Shown: piece after piece, positions 1 to 11,350 of the stretch
How the letters are laid out: each line of letters starts with the position of its first letter
Numbering within the stretch: position 1 is the first letter of the stretch
Assembly: GCF_002288925.2 (NCBI RefSeq)
Contig: NW_022098066.1
Coordinates: forward strand, 82,185,973 to 82,249,972
From: Delphinapterus leucas
Taxonomy: Eukaryota > Chordata > Mammalia > Artiodactyla > Monodontidae
DNA: 64,000 nt
Direction of reading: 5' to 3'
The notes under the pieces: model-generated
Databases searched by the model: none
What the model saw: the letters and a program-made list of their open reading frames with translations, nothing else
Told to the model about the DNA's origin: nothing
Position numbers and translations under genes: made by a program

Positions 1-1641
1 GACATTGCATACCTGAACATAAATGTAGCTGGCATCCACTTATCCTACACATCCCAAGTCTTAATTCATACTGCAGGCAATGAGCAGTTGGAACTGACTA
101 TTTGCATTGATTTATAAGGCAAGCCTAGAGAGTTTTGCTTAAAATAAAGTTTTTCAAGTCAAATTTGTAGAATTCAAATAGCTTTTGCTAAATAATAATT
201 TCATTGCAGAGACGCTTTAACTGCATCTTCATTTAATATTGGACTTCAGTGGGGAATAGCTCTCAATATTTTTCCTTAATATATTTACCTCTATATTCCT
301 TTCCTCCCAAACCCAACTGCATATACAGGTACTATATTAATGGTTTCATGTACCTTATCTTCCCAATTCTGACCTGAGAGGACAGAGAACTTTTCTCTGT
401 TCCTCTCAACCTCCCAGGGATCTATGCATATACAGTAAGTTTTTAATAAATATTTGTTAAATAAAATGAATGAACAAGTTATGACAGTTAAAAGAAAAGG
501 GACAAATAAAAGTTCCTTTATTCAACATTAAATCCTTTTAAAAGACTCTAGGAGGGCTCTCCTCCCGTTTAAACATGAGTTCAAGCTTTGTAAATTCTCT
601 CCAGTGAAGGTTATTCTCCACAAGCATAATCTGGCCAGAGGAAGACAAAACCTGAAACCTCTCCAACCAGAGACAAACGTTCGTGAAAAGAGAAGAAAAT
701 TAAGTGGACCATCTGACAGGGCCCTCTCTAAGTAGGCCTAACAAGTGGTAATGTTCCAATACTACTGAAATAGTAATTCTCTGTGTTTATTGTTATGACT
801 TAGTTTGCTTTTCTGTGATCACAAAAAAAATCATGCACATGATGCTTAAAATCCTTTAAGACTCCATCTTCTAACATAAGAAAAAATATCTTGAATTATA
901 TTCATAACTCCTTTCTTAAACAGTCAGATGAAAAAAGAAACTGGGAATTCACCTTTGCTACTAATTTCTAGTCCTTTTCTACACAATGATGGTCTGTGCA
1001 GAAGCAAATGTGTAATAAGGGACATTTGGCTTATTCAAATCTACTCCCAAATTAGAAATGTCGCCACAGATCAGAAATGTAGAATATTTGTAAACATTCT
1101 TTTTGACCCTAGTAGCAGAAGTCAGGAAAGAGGACCCAAACTTTCCCAGACAGGGCTCCCTCCCCCGTTCAAATACACATCCAACTCTCAAAGCATCAGT
1201 CATCTTTTATGCAGGAAACCTCTGCACTTGCACACCACTGCCCCCAGATTTCTGGGCCTTTGTTCGATCACTTGCCTCAAGAAACACAGAGACAGGTCTC
1301 CTGCTGAGAAGCCCCAGTGAAAAATAGCTTTCACCTGGAACTCTTCCCTTTTCCAAAGGAGTAGGTCAAGCCAGCTGGAAACTCACCGTTGCCAAAATCT
1401 GCCCAAGAAAGACAGGGGCACCAAATGGAAATGTCCAGGCCAGGCCACGATTGTGGTGAAGGAGGCAGGTGTTGTAGAGGAAACAGTGAGAGAGCAGCAA
1501 GAAAGAGGCTTGGAAGAAGCTCTTTCTAAACCCAGAGCAGCCCATGTTAGTGGACTGGCCTGGCAGGGCAGCTAGAAGAGGACGGTCTCCTGTTTTGTTC
1601 AGGCAGACCTACCAGGGGAATAAGAATTGAAAAATTCTTAC
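1..1641 (-). other. NOTCH2: NOTCH2 intron 10 (partial)
   Basis: This is the 5' part of intron 10 (gene order); its acceptor and exon 11 are off the window. It is AT-rich in the first 900 bases. A short stretch near 418-478 with an aataaatatttgttaaat end looks like the 3' end of an ancient L2 on the plus strand. I saw no exon with an EGF cysteine pattern and no other feature I can name. Confidence 0.85.
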
Positions 1642-1755
1642 CTGTGGCGCACTGGCATTCATAACCATTTGGGTGATCTATACACTTTGCCCCATTCAGA
1701 CATGGAGTACTGGAACAGTCGTCAATATCGATCTGGCAAACTGGCCCAGTGAAAC
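1642..1755 (-). CDS. NOTCH2: NOTCH2 exon 10 (end of EGF 13, most of EGF 14)
   Basis: This 114-bp internal exon encodes [14 protein letters not shown] and the following residues to QCATG. It finishes EGF 13 (PVCQ) and carries most of EGF 14, a calcium-binding repeat (DIDDC at its start). The O-glucose motif CSSTPC is intact; the loop before the third cysteine is CLNGAKC, which is not an O-fucose site. The reverse-strand acceptor reads cttttcag and the donor is G|gtaaga. Both edges are phase 1, so a single Gly codon is split at each junction. By summing human exon lengths it corresponds to residues of about 523-560. It is the most 3' exon in the window. Identity rests on near-perfect match to remembered human NOTCH2 rather than NOTCH1/3/4. 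Confidence 0.97.
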
Positions 1756-2559
1756 CTGAAAAGGGTACAGCGATGACACAAGTCAAAGGGTTATCCTATG
1801 CCTTCCTTACTATGAGAATGATGCCCAAAGAGAACTGGGTTGTTATTGGCAGGGTTTATACCCATGGGTCAGCAAATGTAGAATTATTCTACCCAACAGG
1901 TAACTAGGATAAGGTGAGGCTCAGGGCATCAGAGGTACCTGTGTGTCTCTCTACCTTTTTCTTCCCAGCACAGAGTTCACTTCTAGTTAAAGTAGGGACT
2001 GAATGGTTATAGGCAGAGCCCCCTAACAAGTGAATGTAGCTTCAGAAGAACTGGGACCTCCTCTCTAAAGAAACAAGAGAGGCTATAGACTCTGGCAGAA
2101 AATTTAGCACGTCTTCAACAACAGCTTTGGGGAGCCAAAGGAGAGACACAGCATTCTCTGCAAAGAATTGCCTTGTGCTGTTTCTGTACCCATGGGTGAA
2201 ATGTCTAAAAATAATCATCTCACAGAAAGGTTTCAAGAATATGACCCACAGGAAAAAATAAAATCCTGAATAACCTAGAACTAAGGCTTCTGTGAGGTAT
2301 GAACTTTCCCAAATGTACACACAGACAGAGAGGCCATGGGTCATTCAGAATAGACTTGGACTTCTGGCCACAAAGGATTTGGAAGATACACTAGCTGAAA
2401 CAAATCCCCCACTTCTGTACACACACACTCCTATCCTGAAGCACTCACTTTAATGACTTCCTCATGTACAGCCCACACACGTTCTCTCCCTCCTCCCGTC
2501 CCTGTGGTCAGCCAGCTTTATGCTTTCAAAGAAAACAGGGGCAGGTGGTGGGCATTTAC
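1756..2559 (-). other. NOTCH2: NOTCH2 intron 9
   Basis: An 804-bp intron between exons 9 and 10. No interspersed repeat or RNA gene was recognised; it appears to be unique sequence. Confidence 0.9.
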
Positions 2560-2673
2560 CAGGCGGACACAGACACTGGAAGCGATTGACTTTATCCACA
2601 CACTGTCCATTGTTCACGCAAGGGTTGCTCTGACATTCATTTATCTCCAATTCACAATGCACACCTTTGAAAC
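2560..2673 (-). CDS. NOTCH2: NOTCH2 exon 9 (end of EGF 12, most of EGF 13)
   Basis: This 114-bp exon encodes [15 protein letters not shown] through RFQCLCPPG, about human residues 485-522. It closes EGF 12, the central ligand-contact repeat of Notch receptors, and carries most of EGF 13. The EINEC calcium-binding signature and the O-glucose motif CQSNPC are present. The acceptor reads ttttgttcag and the donor G|gtaaat, both phase 1. All cysteines expected for the EGF fold are present and there is no stop or frameshift. It lies 804 bp upstream (in gene order) of exon 10. The protein is a single-pass receptor cleaved by furin, ADAM and gamma-secretase to release a nuclear intracellular domain; this exon contributes only extracellular sequence. 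Confidence 0.97.
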
Positions 2674-3614
2674 CTGAACAAAATGGACCACACAAGCGGC
2701 TTAGAAAAAGACAAAGGCGTGTTCTAGCCAAGAAAGCACAAAGTTGCAAAGATGACTATATCCGCTATGAGTATGAACATTTCTGCAGAGGGAAAAGAGG
2801 ACTCTGCTGTGATGGGAAACAGTCACTGAAAGCATCAGCCAGACAGGGGAATATTCTGGGATATCCATGCCTCTGTGGAGAGCGGGAAGAGGTCACCTCC
2901 AAAGACCTTGCTAAGACCTAGCATGCCAACAAAGGCTGAACCACATTCTCTGATCAGTCCAGGCTTTGCTTTCAGGACAGTGCCAGGCCCACAGGGTCCC
3001 CAGTCCAAGTTCCTAAAGACCAGCTGAGTCAGAGACGCTGTTGCTCTCAGGGTGCAAGTAAAGGTCAGGAAGGCCTGCCAAGGCTAGAGAGGCCAGCACC
3101 CTCAATCAGGCAAAGCAGCCACTGGCAGCCGTCATTTTTAAGCTGGGTTTAGCTGTGCTGTCTGAGGATTCAAGCAATGGTCTGTGCAGAAGAGTTCCAG
3201 AGTATAACAAAGCATGGGTATCTCACTATGAGATAAATGGCAAGTTCCTATACAATTATGGGTAAAATTATTTTCTATAAATGGAATGGTATGCTATTTG
3301 TAACATATCAGGGGATAAGGAAAGCTTGCTATTTAAAGAATTTTTATGATAAATCCTTTATTAAATCAAAGTATACTTGCATTTTAAAAATCTTCTGAAT
3401 TTTTCTCTCACATGTATCTGGGTTTTGACATAACGGGATTGCTTTTCATAGCTCTAAGAATTCTAAGATGGCCTTACTCCTTAAGGGTCCCCTTGGCGGG
3501 GGGTTAAATGGTAACAGAGCTTATGGAATTGCCATGCTATACTGAGTGCCCTGCCTAAGAGAAGCACAGTGCAATGCCTCCTGTCTAGATCCCACACACT
3601 GATGGCCCATGTAC
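2674..3614 (-). other. NOTCH2: NOTCH2 intron 8
   Basis: A 941-bp intron. The part at about 3220-3460 is AT-rich; the part at about 2760-3130 is more GC-balanced. No repeat family was recognised. Confidence 0.9.
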
Positions 3615-3803
3615 CTGGCATGCACAGACATGTGAAGCCTCCAATCTTATCCAGACAGGTGGCATCATTCTTGCAGGGGTCTGAATGGCACTCGTTGATG
3701 TCCATCTCGCAACGAGGCCCTGCATAGCCCTTCAGACACTCACAGTGGAAGGCACCATCTGTGTTCACACATTTTCCCGCATGCTCACAAGGATTGCTAT
3801 TGG
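3615..3803 (-). CDS. NOTCH2: NOTCH2 exon 8 (EGF 11 body and EGF 12)
   Basis: This 189-bp exon, about human residues 422-484, encodes [12 protein letters not shown] through CLCMPG. It holds most of EGF 11 and EGF 12, the pair that in NOTCH1 crystal structures binds DLL and JAG ligands. EGF 12 has DINEC for calcium, CHSDPC for O-glucose and CKNDATC, where the Thr is the O-fucose acceptor extended by Fringe enzymes. The residue after the second cysteine is Lys (aag) where human NOTCH2 has Gln, as I remember it. The acceptor is gtgtcttccag. The donor G|gtacat is a weaker match to consensus than its neighbours. Phase is 1 at both ends. Confidence 0.97.
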
Positions 3804-4338
3804 CTGGAAGACACAAGCACCAATCACCAGGATCAGAGCACTTGATGGGGTTTCCACAAATGTGGACTACAGAAGTGGGTCAGATTATTAGCATCAGGGC
3901 CAGGTCTTTAATAATCTGGTTCTCAATTTCCTATTTTCTTCTAATCAATCAATCAATAAGAAAGTAAATAAATAAACAAGATGAAGGAAGGGAGGAGGGA
4001 GGGAGGGAGGGAAGGAAGGAAGGGAGGAAGGGAGGAAATAAGGAAAGAAAGACAAACTAGGACAACCTCAACTCTTGTGAGTCTCTACTGTTCTTATGCC
4101 CAAACTGTCACTAAGGTAGGGCTTCATGTTAAGAGTCAAGTACAAACCTTCTATATATTTCAGTTCCCAGAATAGAATATATGGTTACACCGAAAGGTTA
4201 GCTGTGAACAGTGGGCATATAACAGGTGAGATCCGAGGTTTGGGTGAAACATGCTCGTAGAGTAAAATGCGCTTCAGCTTAAACGCTTGCTGAGCTCGAC
4301 AGACACCATGAGGAATCGGAAAGGTTCTGTGTACTCAC
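3804..4338 (-). other. NOTCH2: NOTCH2 intron 7
   Basis: A 535-bp intron. Its main feature is the purine-rich tract listed separately at 3982-4051. The rest is unremarkable. Confidence 0.9.
3982..4051. repeat. Purine-rich GGGA/GGAA tract
   Basis: About 70 bp of almost pure purine on the plus strand made of gggagg, gaagga and ggaaata units, preceded by aaataaataaa. On the NOTCH2 transcript it is a pyrimidine tract inside intron 7, about 180 bp downstream in window coordinates of the exon 8 acceptor region. Confidence 0.9.
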
Positions 4339-4494
4339 CCATGGCACACTCATCCACATCTTCTGTACAGTCACCCCCTTTGTAGCCTTGTGGACAGGTG
4401 CAAATATACTGTCCGTTCAGAGGGTTGGTGTCACACAGTGCCCCCTTGTGGCAGGGGTTGCTGATGCATGCATCATCCAGATGACATAAGAGAC
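4339..4494 (-). CDS. NOTCH2: NOTCH2 exon 7 (end of EGF 9, EGF 10, start of EGF 11)
   Basis: This 156-bp exon encodes [15 protein letters not shown] through [16 protein letters not shown], about human residues 370-421. It finishes EGF 9, carries all of EGF 10 and starts EGF 11, a calcium-binding repeat (DVDEC). EGF 10 lacks a canonical calcium motif (LDDAC) and an O-fucose site (CHKGALC), as in human. GYKGGDC differs from the human GYKGADC by Ala to Gly. The acceptor reads ctgtgatag and the donor is G|gtgagt, close to the ideal consensus. Phase is 1 at both edges. Only 535 bp of intron separates it from exon 8. Confidence 0.97.
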
Positions 4495-5842
4495 CTATCA
4501 CAGGGTGGGGTAAGGAGAAGACAGAGAAAATGTCCCTTACTTGGGGAACAGTTTTCTCTTTCACGGAGGAGGGAAAACCTTATGACTGGCACATCAAAAT
4601 CCAATATGAAGATTTAGAGGCAATTTCCTGACCCAATCTTAGGGACATGCTGCAGCCAGCAGCAAAGCAAGGAGCTTCTGCAGACAACCCTGATACCCTG
4701 ACCCTGAGCCCTTAGCTGGACCCCGCCCCAAGAGCAGATAAAGTGAGGCCATAAAGTGAGATGGTTAGATGATGGAGACAGGAAAAGGGAGATATACTTC
4801 CCATTGTGCTGTCATGTTTAGTTAACAAATAGAAATAGAGGACTCCCAGTTCAATTTGAATTTCAGAGAAACAACAAATAATTATTTACTGTATGTCCCA
4901 AACATTACATACATCCTATATTTTATTAGGCAACCTACTTTCTTTCCCAAGATCATGCTACCTGATCATCTTGGGGCCACCTGCATTTCACGAGCCTCAG
5001 AAGAAAAAGTCAGCTGAACATCAGCAGCCTATACTCGGGCAGCTTTTTAATAGTGTCAACATTCCTGGCTCAAGTGCCCTCAGGACTCTGAAGATATTAC
5101 TAGGCCCCACGTTCTGCAGAGTTCACATGGGAACTGGATTTTCCAGTCTGAAATTAGCTTAAGAAGAGGTGACTAAGGCTTCTTCTACAAAGCTGGAGGT
5201 GGGGCTTTCGGAAAGGCATAGATATAAGAACATTTCAAAACTGCTAGGCACAAAGTTCTCTCACTAAGCAATCTCCTTCCATCACCTTCCTCCCTTCACT
5301 GCTCTATTCCTAGAACCAGAAGCTGTTGAACTGAAAGGCTAGAGCAATGTTAACTTTGCAGTTGGTAAAAACCTTCCCTTAGAGGACAATATGGAGAGCT
5401 GGAATGCACTTAATTGTTTCCCTCTTGCCAGCTTTTTCTGAGTAAATGGATTATTTCTTCTTAAAATTAACTGCCTACATCCATTTGTGAGTAATTTTGT
5501 CTTAATTTCTGAGAAATTCATCTTAATTTTGGAGTTGCCTTTCAGCTTAAAATCTTAAGGAGGGCTATAGATGTTCCCAAGGCAATAGTTGCTAACTTTC
5601 ATTTTGGAGGGATGAAAAACTGAGGTACACAGAGTTGAGAGCCCAAAGTCCTAAGGAAGAAAACTAATTTCACAGCACTTTGGCTAATTACATTTCCAGA
5701 AGAACAGCTTTGAGAGGCATGTTCCTACAGATGGAAATTAAAAGGACATACCCCAAAAGGGATGAAAGAGGAGGAGGCAGAAATCCCGACTGCTCACCAG
5801 CCCTTTCCCTCATTTCCAGCTCTGTTCTTCCGCTGGCCTTAC
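4495..5842 (-). other. NOTCH2: NOTCH2 intron 6
   Basis: A 1,348-bp intron with no recognisable transposon, RNA gene or pseudogene. It looks like unique intronic DNA. Confidence 0.9.
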
Positions 5843-6076
5843 CTGCCTTTCCTTCTGGGCACATGCAAGAGAAGGAGGCCACACGATCAATGCAGGTGGA
5901 GCCCGGAGTGCAGGAGGCGAAGGCGCAGTCATCAATGTTCTCACCGCAGTCATCCCCGCTCCAGCCATTAACACACACACAGCCATAGCCCCCATTGCGG
6001 TTGGTACAGGTGCCCCCGTTCTGACAGGCATTGGGTTGCAGCAGGCACTCATCCACATCCTCTGTGCAGAACTGTC
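5843..6076 (-). CDS. NOTCH2: NOTCH2 exon 6 (end of EGF 7, EGF 8, most of EGF 9)
   Basis: This 234-bp exon, about human residues 292-369, encodes [18 protein letters not shown] through [15 protein letters not shown] 8, which in Notch receptors helps ligand selectivity for Jagged-type ligands, is entire, with CQNGGTC as an intact O-fucose site. EGF 9 has CTPGSTC, also an intact O-fucose site. [11 protein letters not shown] differs from human GDDCSENIDDC by Ser to Gly in the inter-repeat linker. The acceptor is cccccccaaag-like with a C-rich polypyrimidine tract, and the donor is G|gtaagg. Phase is 1 at both ends. The large intron 5 lies on its upstream side. Confidence 0.97.
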
Positions 6077-6675
6077 CTTTGGGGGGAAAAGCGCCTTTGA
6101 TTAGGGTTCTTAAGTCTCAGAGGATTAGTACCATACCAGCCCCCACACACTCTTCACCCTCATGTGACCTGCCTGAAACTGAGGCAAAATTAACTCACAG
6201 CAGACCAGGTCCTCACATGAATTTTAAGGCCACCCTGAGACATCCATATAGTTATTTCAGGCAAATAATTTACAGAATGCAAGTTGCCATCCCTAGAAAC
6301 TCTGACACCATGATATCTAGCCAACCTATCAAAGAGAAAATTGAGTCTTCTAAGATCCTTAAATCTGATTCGGTTAAATCCCTGGGACAATGAATACATA
6401 AGTGAGAAGAGCAAGGAGAGAAGAGTCTAAGAGATGAGTAAGGACAAGAATAATGAGAAGCAACCTAAAAATCAAAGCTTTAGGGCTACTGTTCTATATC
6501 TTGACCGTATCAATGTCAACATCCTGTTTATGATGCTGGATAATAGTTCTGCAAGGCGATGTTACCATTGGGGAAGACCTGGTTAAGGGTAAACGGTATC
6601 TCTCTGTTAATTCTTATAACTTTGTGTGAAACTATAATTATCTCAAAATAAAAGGTTTAATTAAAAATAATGGTA

Positions 6676-6908
6676 GGGCTTCCCTGGTGGCGCAGTGGTT
6701 GGGAGTCCGCCTGCCGATGCAGGGGACACGGGTTTGTGCCCCGGTCCAGGAGGATCCCACATGCCACAGAGCGGCTGGGCCCGTGAGCCATGGCCGCTGA
6801 GCCCGCACGTCCGGAGCCTGTGCTCCGCAACGGGAGAGGCCACAACAGTGAGAGGCCCGCATACCGCAAAAATAAAAAGAAATAATAATTTAAAAAAATA
6901 ATAATAAT
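6676..6908 (+). mobile_element. CHR-2-type SINE (cetacean tRNA-derived)
   Basis: The element starts gggcttccctggtggcgcag and runs to gcataccgc followed by an A-rich tail with taa units. The tRNA-like B-box region reads gggtttgtgcc. A short TSD, aataatggt, flanks it. It lies antisense to NOTCH2 in intron 5. It is slightly more diverged (ccacagagc, cccgcacgtc) than the youngest copies here. Confidence 0.95.
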
Positions 6909-8739
6909 GGTTAAGGGCAAGCAAGGGTAGAGAGAAGAAATTAAGGAACTAAGGACAATAAGAGCCATAGTAAAGTATGAATGTGAAAGGCAAAGCCAAG
7001 ATGATGAGACTGGAGCAAATACTGCATTAGTGGAATAAGATGTGGGAAGCCGACCTAATGTAGTAGAAGATGGAAAAGGATCAGTTTGTTCTGCCTAAAA
7101 AAGCAAACTGAAGGATGATAATAAGACCACTTCTGAATGGACTGCAGGTCACTATGGGAGCAAGGATGGGGGACTATGGCAAAGGCTCTTAGGCCCAGTG
7201 ACAATCAACTTATAAGCAAGGAATTTGTGATTAGCAAGCATTTAGTGCCAGGCCACCCGAGTTGTAAAACAAACTGATGAATCTTTCTTATCAGAGGTCT
7301 TTTAATACCAGTTTAGGGGGCTACCAAAGGGAATGAATATTCAGATCATATGAATTCTCTAAAACAACATGACAAGTGGCTAAAACCCAAAAAACCTCAA
7401 GGTGTCCTTAATTCTTTCTCTGTAAAAAACTCACTGAATAACTCAAAAAGGCACTCTGATGAAGAGGCCTCTTAACGACAAAGCACAGGACTTTTATACT
7501 CAGAAAATGCCAAGGCTATACCTAGTCCTCAGATAACAATTCAACTTGGCTCAAGTATTTCCAGAGTCTGCAAAGTGCCCAACTGTGTAGCCATCACTGC
7601 TAACAGAAGCTAGCTGTGTCTGATCCAACCTAACTGACAACCTATTCTTTACTCCTATCTAACCTATACATCCATTATTACAGAACCAACATCATTCTAT
7701 TGCACTTCTTTGATCGCACAGCAATCTCCCATCACTTGGCTGCAAGCAACCTCAGTTCAGGGATATTTTTTGTATTCCCAGCTAAGATCCCTCTACCTAA
7801 GATGGCAGAATGGGTGTGTGGGCATCTCTGGAACTCTGCGCTCAGGACCCTCTTCTGTGCTGCTCTCCTCACCCCACTTCATCCACATAATTCTTGAAGG
7901 AGCCACCATGTCTTTACACGATCATGCATGCCTTCCTGGTCACAGCTGACTGATCCAGGATGGGCATCTTATACAAACTGTCACTGTGTCTCTTTCCCAA
8001 ACTTTTGGACTAGAGACCCTCTACCACATGGATCAAAAGAATAACATGACCAGTCTACACACAAAATGATAACAGTGAATCAGAAGTACACAGAAAAGAA
8101 AAATAGAATCTGGGGGCATTCAAGTTACTGGTTCCAATTGTTCCCAAAGACCGACTCTTCATAAGTCCATTCAAGAGCACAGCCATTCTGAGAGATGTCC
8201 CTTCCAACAGGTTTCCCTAATTTCAGATGGGGATCTGTCAATTGCAACCTGCAGTATTAACTAATACAAAGTGAGTGAGCGAGTGCAGGAGCAATCACTT
8301 CCCCAGGGGAGACGATGTCATTTAGTATAGAAAGCTTTGCTCCCCTACTTTACTGGCAGAAATGCTACCTCAGATTAAAGACAGGTGTGTAATTAAGATG
8401 CAGGTGGGATTTAGAAATGAAAACATAACCAAGAAGCAGGTGAAGAGTTTCTGTAACCTGGAAATTACTGAGAGTCTTGTCTCTTACACTTACAACTCAA
8501 GTACCGTGCTATCGTCAAACCAAACTGACTTGCTGAATGTGAGAAATTTGGATGTTATTTTTCTTTCTTATTGGCTCTGTGATAATTCTGAGTATGAGAC
8601 ACTGTGATTTCAAAACATCTCATATGTATTTCGTATGCATTATAATACCCAGACACTTAAATATTGTAGTAAGACAGACTAGGTTAACGAAACAATGCTT
8701 GGAATGAAAGTTTTGTTCTCTTGGGAAAGGAAACCAAGA

Positions 8740-8900
8740 GTCACTGATTGCATACTATGAACCAGGCACTGTGCTTGAGTTGTCACAATCATTATCTCAT
8801 TTATAGTTGAGGAAACGGGCTCAGAGAAGTAAAATAACTTGCCCGTTGTGAGGCAGGGAGTGCAGGAGAGCTGAGATTTAAACTAGAGCTGCTGACTCTC
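8740..8900 (+). mobile_element. MIR SINE fragment
   Basis: Diagnostic MIR wording is present: catactatgaaccaggcactg, gttgaggaaacgggctcagag, aataacttgccc and gagatttaaactag. This is an ancient mammalian SINE. Confidence 0.8.
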
Positions 8901-10689
8901 AAATTCGTAACAAAGACTTGAGGTGTGAATCTCACCATATCAAAACAATCTCTGTGCATCTCAGTCTTCCCAAGCACACAAAGGCATGGGGAAGGAGACA
9001 GGACAGGAAAGGTGAAGATTAAAATCATGACTCGCACCATCAAATTACTGGGAAAAATTATGACTTCAAATTACTGTCCAAAAAATCAAATGTATTTTTT
9101 GAGTACAGTTGACTGTTTTTCTAATGAGGTTGATCTTCGAAGGTTAGATACCTTCATCAAATACCTTAGGTGTTTGATACTGTTAGAGAAATCAAATCTA
9201 CAGAGTCAAGAGAATACTGGCTTATAAATAATCTTTTATAGAATGGATCATTTTTCTCTAAGGTTCAGGCACATTTCTCCAGAACAAAACCCTTCCCAGG
9301 CATAGTTATGCCAGAATTTTTTCCTCATTCCAATTCTAGCAACCAGTCATTACATTCAGAATATAAACACAGTAACAAGGGTGCCACTAAATTGCTTGTT
9401 CCAAAATTCCCAGTGGAAAGTCTGCCAACATACTGCACTTCCTTCATGTCACCACCCCTCTTGGCAAAGGAGGAAACCAATGCAGAAGCCTAAAAATAAG
9501 AAACGTGAGGCTCAGAAAGGTTAGGTAACCACCAACCCCACCATCCCCACCCAGAGTCATACACTGGTAAGTCAGAGCACTATCATTCAAACTCAGATCA
9601 ATTTGACTCCAAAACTACTGTTCTTTCTACTGCAGCACAGTTAACTATCCAGCCCTGGGTTTGGTCCACGAGATCTACAGACTAAGTCCCTGATCCTAGG
9701 CTCTTAAAGCACACAGAGAAGGCATGGAAGCATGAGACAATAAAAGAAGACCCTTGGTAGACATGAATAAAGACAAAAAGTCACTAAGTATTGAAATAGG
9801 AAAGTTTCTTGGAGATCTACTAGAAGGGCTGAGTCCATTGTCTGAGGTCATTCAGCTTTCCCCACTACTCCATGGCAAGGAAGCGTCAGCCTGGGCTGGA
9901 GGAAGAAGGCTTGCTCAGGTTGGTAGGGTTAGGCCTTGAAGACGTCAAAATGACTGGAGTCTATTCTTAGTTGGGGTTTGAAATGAGAAAAGGCTGGAGA
10001 CCATGTGAGGCTTTGAATTCTAATATGAATTCTGAACTTGATACAACAAGCAAAGGGAAGTTATTGTAGGCTCTCAGGTGGGGGAAGGTATGATCAAAGT
10101 TGCATGTGAACATTAGTCTGCCAGTAGAATACAGGAGGGACTAAACGCAAATGACTTTCTTTTAGTAGGGAGGGAAGGAGAAAGCACTAAGTCAGGAGCT
10201 ACCTAGCATATAAAAGCCTCTGGTGAAAAGCGAGAGCTGCGTTCTTTCCATGCCCTGCCTAGCTACTACACCTCCAATCCAAACAAGTCTCAGCACGTGT
10301 CAACGCACAAACTCTGCTGGTGGACTCCCAAAATATGTTGCACAAAGCTCGGTTAGGCAAGTTTTTGAGGGCATCAATTATCCCTCTTACTAATTTCACC
10401 TGCCAGGTATTGCAGGCTACTGGCATCTGACATTGGGACTAAAGCAGGGGGCTATTAGGCTTTTCCCATCTCCTATTAGAAAGGAAACCACTTGTTTCTA
10501 GAAACTACTTTCTCTATTGCCACTGTGAGTCTGTACTAACCTGGTATGAAATGCTACACTACCAAATCCTTGGCTGACACCTAAAACACTTAGAGCCACC
10601 TGTATATACTGATAATTCTCTGGGTGATAGCTTTTGTTTCATAAATATATCTCAAATCTCTATCTTTCCTTCATATATTTTACTCTATA

Positions 10690-11015
10690 GCCACAATGGC
10701 TTACTGTTGGCTCCTTAAGCACTAAATTCTTTCCTACCTCAGAGCCTCTGCATAACCTGTTCTCTTCACCTCAAATATCCTTCTTCCTCTTATTCATATG
10801 GCTAATTAATATTTCATACCTTGACCTTCCTTATAATTTAAGTAGACCTCCAAGCTCACACTCCTCATTTTTCTCCTTCATTGCACCTACTCCATTCAGT
10901 CTGTCTTATCATTTATCAAATGGTGTAATTTTATATTCATTTGTGTTTTGCAGTCTCTGTCTCTGTTAGACTATAAGCTCCATGAGAGCAAGGACTTCGT
11001 TGGCCATTCACCTCG
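10690..11015 (+). mobile_element. L2 3' end fragment (probable)
   Basis: Phrases such as gttagactataagctccatg followed by agagcaaggactt match the 3' end of L2 in the sense orientation. The upstream part, with tgttctcttcacctc, fits less well. Confidence 0.55.
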
Positions 11016-11019
11016 GTTT

Positions 11020-11165
11020 ACATCTCAGGCACTGTACCAGACACTTAGCGTCAGTGGTGAAACAGGCCTTAGATTCAACCTAATGTGCTCATTTTACAGA
11101 CAAAACTAGGACCAGAGAGGTACAGTGACTTGTCCACATTTACACAGCTAGTTGGAAGAAGAATT
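11020..11165 (+). mobile_element. MIR SINE fragment
   Basis: It contains caggcactgtaccagacac, attttacagacaaaactagg and cacatttacacagctag, which are MIR core and 3' phrases in order on the plus strand. Confidence 0.75.
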
Positions 11166-11350
11166 AGAAATAGACAAAATTAAAAACGGAAATCAAGTGC
11201 TGAAAAGGACATTGGGGTGTGAGATCACAACACTTCAAGTTAGTCTTCAAAATGACTGTTGAGGGAAAGGGCAGGGTTGAGAAGCATACGGGAAGAGCAA
11301 AATGCCTAAGCAGTGCTACAAATGAAGACAATACAACTAAGAACAAGTAT

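Noticed and set aside
3982..4051. CRISPR-like or regulatory array
   Set aside because: It is a simple purine repeat without spacers, in a vertebrate intron.
6638..6968. Overlapping Arg/Pro/Gly-rich open frames, also at 12287, 21598, 28436, 31623, 41526, 44095 and 62968
   Set aside because: They are six-frame readings of the GC-rich CHR SINE, which recur wherever a copy lies and are not genes.
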